64,000 nt of DNA from positions 744,001 through 808,000 of the forward strand of contig NZ_CP098604.1 of the NCBI RefSeq assembly GCF_024499015.1. The letters are read 5' to 3'. Positions 61,325-64,000 of the stretch are shown piece after piece (the stretch's first letter is position 1; each line of letters begins with the position of its first letter). The position numbers and the translations under genes were made by a program. The notes under the pieces were generated by a model that made no database searches, was not told where the DNA came from, and was given only the letters and a program-made list of their open reading frames with translations. Source of the stretch: Xanthomonas hortorum pv. pelargonii (GTDB lineage: Bacteria > Pseudomonadota > Gammaproteobacteria > Xanthomonadales > Xanthomonadaceae).

Positions 61325-62206
61325 TCAGTCTTGCGGCGGCTGCACCGGCAGCGGCCGGCTCGCTGACGGGCTGGCAATCGCTTGCGGCGCAGGCTCGAAC
61401 GGATAGAACGCCGGGCCCGGGCGGCTTTGACTGAAGCTGGCATTGAGCGGACTGTCGCCAGCACCGGACAAGGCCGCGCGCGGCCAGGGCCGCGCCTGCA
61501 ATGTCGTCTCGGAATGCGTGAACGGGTTCGACGGCGCGACCGGACTCACTGCCGGGGCAACCGGTGCCGGCGTGGCAGCGGCCACCATGCGGTTCGGCGT
61601 CTGCTGCTGGCGGGCAGCGACACTGCGTGCGGCCTGCTGATTGCGCGTGGCCGCACCGCGACGGGCGGAAGCCAGCGCGGCGGCAGGCACCGCTGCAGCG
61701 AGCGCGACAACCTCGTCAGGTGCGGCCGGATCCGGTGTCGCCGGCGCTTTCGGCGCAGCAGGCGGCTGCACTGCGGCGGGCATCTGCGCGGCCGAGGCGA
61801 ATACCGGCACCTGGGCGGCGGGCCGCGCCGTCTCGGGCAAACGCTCGCGCGCCATGAACAAGGCGATCGCTGCGACCGATGCCGCAATCGCCGCGCCACC
61901 ACCCCAGCGCCAGCGTGCTGCCGGACGCGTGGATGGCTGCGCTTGAGGTACGGGCTCTTCGGCAATAGCCGTGCGCACACGCGCTGCGAAATCCAGCGGT
62001 GCAGGCGCACTGGCTGCGCCACGCAGCACATCGCCGCACAGCTGCCAACGTTCGTGGCAACCGGCCAGCTCGTCGTCGTGGGCCAGACGGCGCAACAAGA
62101 AGCGCGACTCGTCGGCGTTCAATTCGCCATCCACCAGCGCAGACAGCTGCTGGCGATAGTGAAGCTCGAACTTGTCAGTGGTGGACATCACAGGGGTATG
62201 GCTCAT
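61325..62206 (-). CDS. rseA: Sigma-E factor negative regulatory protein RseA
   Basis: A 293-residue anti-sigma factor. The RseA N-terminal domain (about 10-85) contains Q-L-S-A-L-V-D-G-E-L and A-G-C-H-E-R-W-Q-L. One membrane segment lies at about 104-118 (A-A-I-A-A-S-V-A-A-I-A-L-F-M). The periplasmic part (about 119-293) is very rich in Ala, Pro and Gln and much longer than in E. coli (total about 216). The ATG overlaps the rpoE stop. It should hold RpoE at the membrane until cut by DegS/RseP-type proteases. Confidence 0.9.
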   Translation of the reverse strand: MSHTPVMSTTDKFELHYRQQLSALVDGELNADESRFLLRRLAHDDELAGCHERWQLCGDVLRGAASAPAPLDFAARVRTAIAEEPVPQAQPSTRPAARWRWGGGAAIAASVAAIALFMARERLPETARPAAQVPVFASAAQMPAAVQPPAAPKAPATPDPAAPDEVVALAAAVPAAALASARRGAATRNQQAARSVAARQQQTPNRMVAAATPAPVAPAVSPVAPSNPFTHSETTLQARPWPRAALSGAGDSPLNASFSQSRPGPAFYPFEPAPQAIASPSASRPLPVQPPQD

Positions 62207-62823
62207 ACGCGGTGTCGCTCACGGGTAGCGCTTTCGGTCTCCAGCAGAGGCCGCAGCTCGATGTCGATGGCCTCGCGCGCCCGGAAGATGCGCGAGCGCA
62301 CCGTTCCGATCGGGCAATCCATTTTTCGCGCGATTTCGTCGTAGCTCAGCCCATCCACCTCGCGCAGGGTGATGGCCGACCGAAGTTCTTCCGGCAGGGC
62401 TTGGACCGCACGCATCACCGTTTGTTCCAGCTCCTGTCGCATCAATTCGCGCTCCGGGGTGTCGGTGTCGCGCAAGCGTGTCGCCCCATCGAACTGCTCG
62501 GCATCGCTGATCTCGATGTCGTCGGTGGGCGGACGGCGGTTGTGCGCAACCAGATGGTTCTTGGCAGTGTTCACGGCAATGCGGTGCAACCATGTATAGA
62601 ACTGCGAATCGCCGCGGAAACTGTTGATCGCGCGGTAGGCGCGCACAAACGTATCCTGGGCCACATCCTGACATTCGCTCCAATCGGCGATGTAGCGCCC
62701 GATCAACGCAACGATGCGGTGCTGGTATTTGCGCACCAGCACATCGAACGCTGCGCTCTCTCCGCGCTGCGCACGCCGGACCAGTTCCAGGTCCAGCTCC
62801 TGAGGTGTATCGACTTCGGCCAT
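62203..62823 (-). CDS. rpoE: RNA polymerase sigma factor RpoE (sigma-E)
   Basis: A 206-residue ECF sigma factor. Region 2: L-V-R-R-A-Q-R-G-E-S-A-A-F-D-V-L-V-R-K-Y with D-V-A-Q-D-T-F-V-R-A-Y-R-A and T-W-L-H-R-I-A-V-N. Region 4: L-P-E-E-L-R-S-A-I-T-L-R-E-V-D-G-L-S-Y-D-E-I-A with C-P-I-G-T-V-R-S-R-I-F-R-A-R-E-A. It is of AlgU/RpoE type and controls envelope stress genes. The ATG at 62823 gives the usual M-A-E-V-D start; longer starts up to 63288 are possible but lack similarity. Divergent from the gene at 63059. Confidence 0.95.
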   Translation of the reverse strand: MAEVDTPQELDLELVRRAQRGESAAFDVLVRKYQHRIVALIGRYIADWSECQDVAQDTFVRAYRAINSFRGDSQFYTWLHRIAVNTAKNHLVAHNRRPPTDDIEISDAEQFDGATRLRDTDTPERELMRQELEQTVMRAVQALPEELRSAITLREVDGLSYDEIARKMDCPIGTVRSRIFRAREAIDIELRPLLETESATRERHRV

Positions 62824-63058
62824 GTCGGGCCGCACTCCTGTCAGCCCACCGAAGTCGGGCAATGAGACCGCCATTGAAAAGAAAAGTTCATACCGATCCG
62901 TACGATCGTCACGCATCAGGGTAGCGGCACCGATGCGCCGCTGGCGACGCCTCGCACCAAGCGCACGCGGCCCTGTCGACAGGTATGGGTATTTGACGTG
63001 AAGGAAACAACCTCTGGATGATAACGATCTTTCCTTATATCTCCGGACGGCCAGACGC

Positions 63059-64000
63059 ATGCTTCCAGGTTTCGACGGGCTCCGATTCAGCCATTGGCAG
63101 GCCGACCTGCGCGAGGACGGCGTGGTCGTGCTCAGCCTTGATCGCCAAGGTGCACCGGTCAACGCGTTTTCGCAGGAGGTGCTGCTCGAACTGGGCGCGC
63201 TGATCGAACGACTGGCACTGGAGCCGCCCAAGGGCGTGGTGCTGCGCTCGGGCAAGGCCAACGGCTTCATCGCCGGCGCCGACCTCAAGGAATTTCAGGA
63301 ATTCGACCGCAAAGGCACCGTCAACGACGCGATCCAGCGCGGCCAGAGCGTGTTTCAGAAGCTGGCCGAACTGCCCTGCCCTACGGTCGCGGCGATCCAC
63401 GGCTTCTGCATGGGCGGCGGGACCGAGATTGCGCTGGCGTGCCGTTACCGCGTGGCGTCCGACGATGGCAGCACGCGCATCGGCCTGCCGGAAACCAAGC
63501 TCGGCATCTTTCCCGGCTGGGGCGGCAGCGCCCGCTTGCCGCGTTTGATCGGTGCGCCGGCAGCGATGGATTTGATGCTGACCGGCCGTACCGTGTCGGC
63601 CAAGGCCGCGCGCGCGATGGGCCTGATCGACAAGGTCGCTGCGCCTGCGGTGCTGGTCGATGTCGCCGCCGCACTGGCGCTCACCGGCAGCAAACGCCCG
63701 TTCAAACAACGCGCCACTGCGTGGGCCACCAACACCTTGCTTGCGCGCAAGCTGCTGGCGTCACAGATGCGCAAGCAGGTCGCACGCAAGGCGCGCAAGG
63801 AGCATTACCCGGCGCCGTACGCGCTGATCAACGTGTGGGAACGTGCCGGCGGCGGCGGCATCCAGGCTCGTCTGGCCGCCGAGCGCAAGGCGGTGGTGAA
63901 ACTCGCCAGCACACCGACCGCGCGCAATCTGATCCGCATCTTCTTCCTCACCGAGCGCTTGAAAGCACTGGGCGGCAAGGACGCTGGCACTGCGGCGCTG
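63059..64000 (+). CDS. FadB/FadJ-type multifunctional fatty-acid oxidation protein, 5' part
   Basis: The frame starts at the ATG at 63059 and stays open to the window edge (314 codons seen). The N-terminal enoyl-CoA hydratase domain has G-F-I-A-G-A-D-L-K-E-F near 67-77 and H-G-F-C-M-G-G-G-T-E-I near 115-125 (oxyanion hole and catalytic Glu area), then L-P-E-T-K-L-G-I-F-P-G-W-G-G-S near 143-157. The 3-hydroxyacyl-CoA dehydrogenase part should follow outside the window. It is divergent from rpoE over 235 bases. Confidence 0.9.
   Translation, partial: MLPGFDGLRFSHWQADLREDGVVVLSLDRQGAPVNAFSQEVLLELGALIERLALEPPKGVVLRSGKANGFIAGADLKEFQEFDRKGTVNDAIQRGQSVFQKLAELPCPTVAAIHGFCMGGGTEIALACRYRVASDDGSTRIGLPETKLGIFPGWGGSARLPRLIGAPAAMDLMLTGRTVSAKAARAMGLIDKVAAPAVLVDVAAALALTGSKRPFKQRATAWATNTLLARKLLASQMRKQVARKARKEHYPAPYALINVWERAGGGGIQARLAAERKAVVKLASTPTARNLIRIFFLTERLKALGGKDAGTAAL

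Noticed and set aside
62992..63020. TTGACG with TGATAA downstream as a sigma-70 promoter for the FadB-like gene
   Set aside because: The spacing is 20 bases, too long for a standard promoter, so I did not list it.
62824..63288. Longer N-terminus for RpoE
   Set aside because: The extension overlaps the divergent gene at 63059 and has no similarity to sigma factors.
1..64000. CRISPR array, insertion sequence, prophage, tRNA or rRNA gene
   Set aside because: No regularly spaced direct repeats, no transposase or integrase frame, no phage structural genes, and no cloverleaf or rRNA-like segment was seen on either strand.

Overview
The window looks like a chromosomal segment of a Xanthomonas species (Gammaproteobacteria, Lysobacterales). 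The inference rests on high GC throughout, a palindromic repeat whose stem ends in GTAG (16081-16148, the type described in Stenotrophomonas and Xanthomonas), the order rpoE-rseA-mucD, the block lepA-lepB-DUF4845-rnc-era-recO, and a methylthioinosine phosphorylase instead of an Mta/SAH nucleosidase in this block. I saw no insertion sequence, prophage, CRISPR array, rRNA or tRNA. Genes are tightly packed and uniformly high in GC, so this reads as core genome with many short intergenic palindromes.

Layout. 1-2545 (+): end of a fatty-acid methyltransferase/lipid-modification operon (cyclopropane-synthase-like, DUF2878, DUF1295, second cyclopropane-synthase-like). 2791-3853 (-): RidA-family protein and a DUF998-like membrane protein. 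4115-8266: mprF (+) facing acvB (-), a predicted maker and a predicted breaker of lysyl-phosphatidylglycerol, separated by a nested palindrome. 8338-10550 (-): oxidoreductase-like small protein, HD phosphohydrolase, thpR and a DUF2383 stress-type protein. 10778-13643: small protein and an MFS exporter (-), divergent from an Old Yellow Enzyme (+). 14022-20369 (mostly +): L,D-transpeptidase, secreted protein, yjdM (-), CDF metal exporter, FKBP isomerase, yegD-type Hsp70, 61-aa protein. 20444-22451 (-): ECF sigma factor, membrane partner and DUF4097 protein in one operon. 22960-26600: MscS-like channel, DksA-like zinc finger, DUF2789, DUF1328, YgjP-type metallopeptidase, and a Sel1-like/prolyl-hydroxylase fusion.

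26757-35786: amino-acid dehydrogenase, autotransporter subtilase (-), acetyl-CoA acetyltransferase, two alanine-rich lipoproteins, a CHASE3-GAF-GGDEF cyclase, a bactofilin and an overlapping zinc-ribbon protein. 36503-42470 (+): the ligase-associated DNA damage response operon (exonuclease, ATP-dependent ligase, Lhr-like helicase, PdeM), with an extra Arg-rich reading frame coupled between exonuclease and ligase. 42557-50840 (-): flavin monooxygenase, cold-shock protein, an nhaZ-like order of nagZ-hpt-methylthioinosine phosphorylase (cell-wall recycling plus purine salvage), an iron-sulfur (6-4) photolyase, a renalase-like flavoprotein, a FrnE-type DsbA protein and a CYTH protein. 50936-53868: secreted protein (+), rlmD (-), response regulator with an Hpt-like tail (+). 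54021-62823 (-): recO, era, rnc, DUF4845, lepB, lepA, then mucD, rseA, rpoE. 63059-end (+): start of a FadB/FadJ-type fatty-acid oxidation protein, cut by the window edge.

Functional themes are the cell envelope (lipid methylation, lysyl-PG, LepB, RpoE-RseA-MucD, L,D-transpeptidase, NagZ, autotransporter, lipoproteins), DNA repair (ligase operon, RecO, photolyase) and RNA or translation maintenance (RlmD, Era, Rnc, LepA, ThpR). The least explained material is the family of dispersed palindromic and heptamer-array repeats, the Arg-rich frame inside the ligase operon, and the Sel1-hydroxylase fusion.
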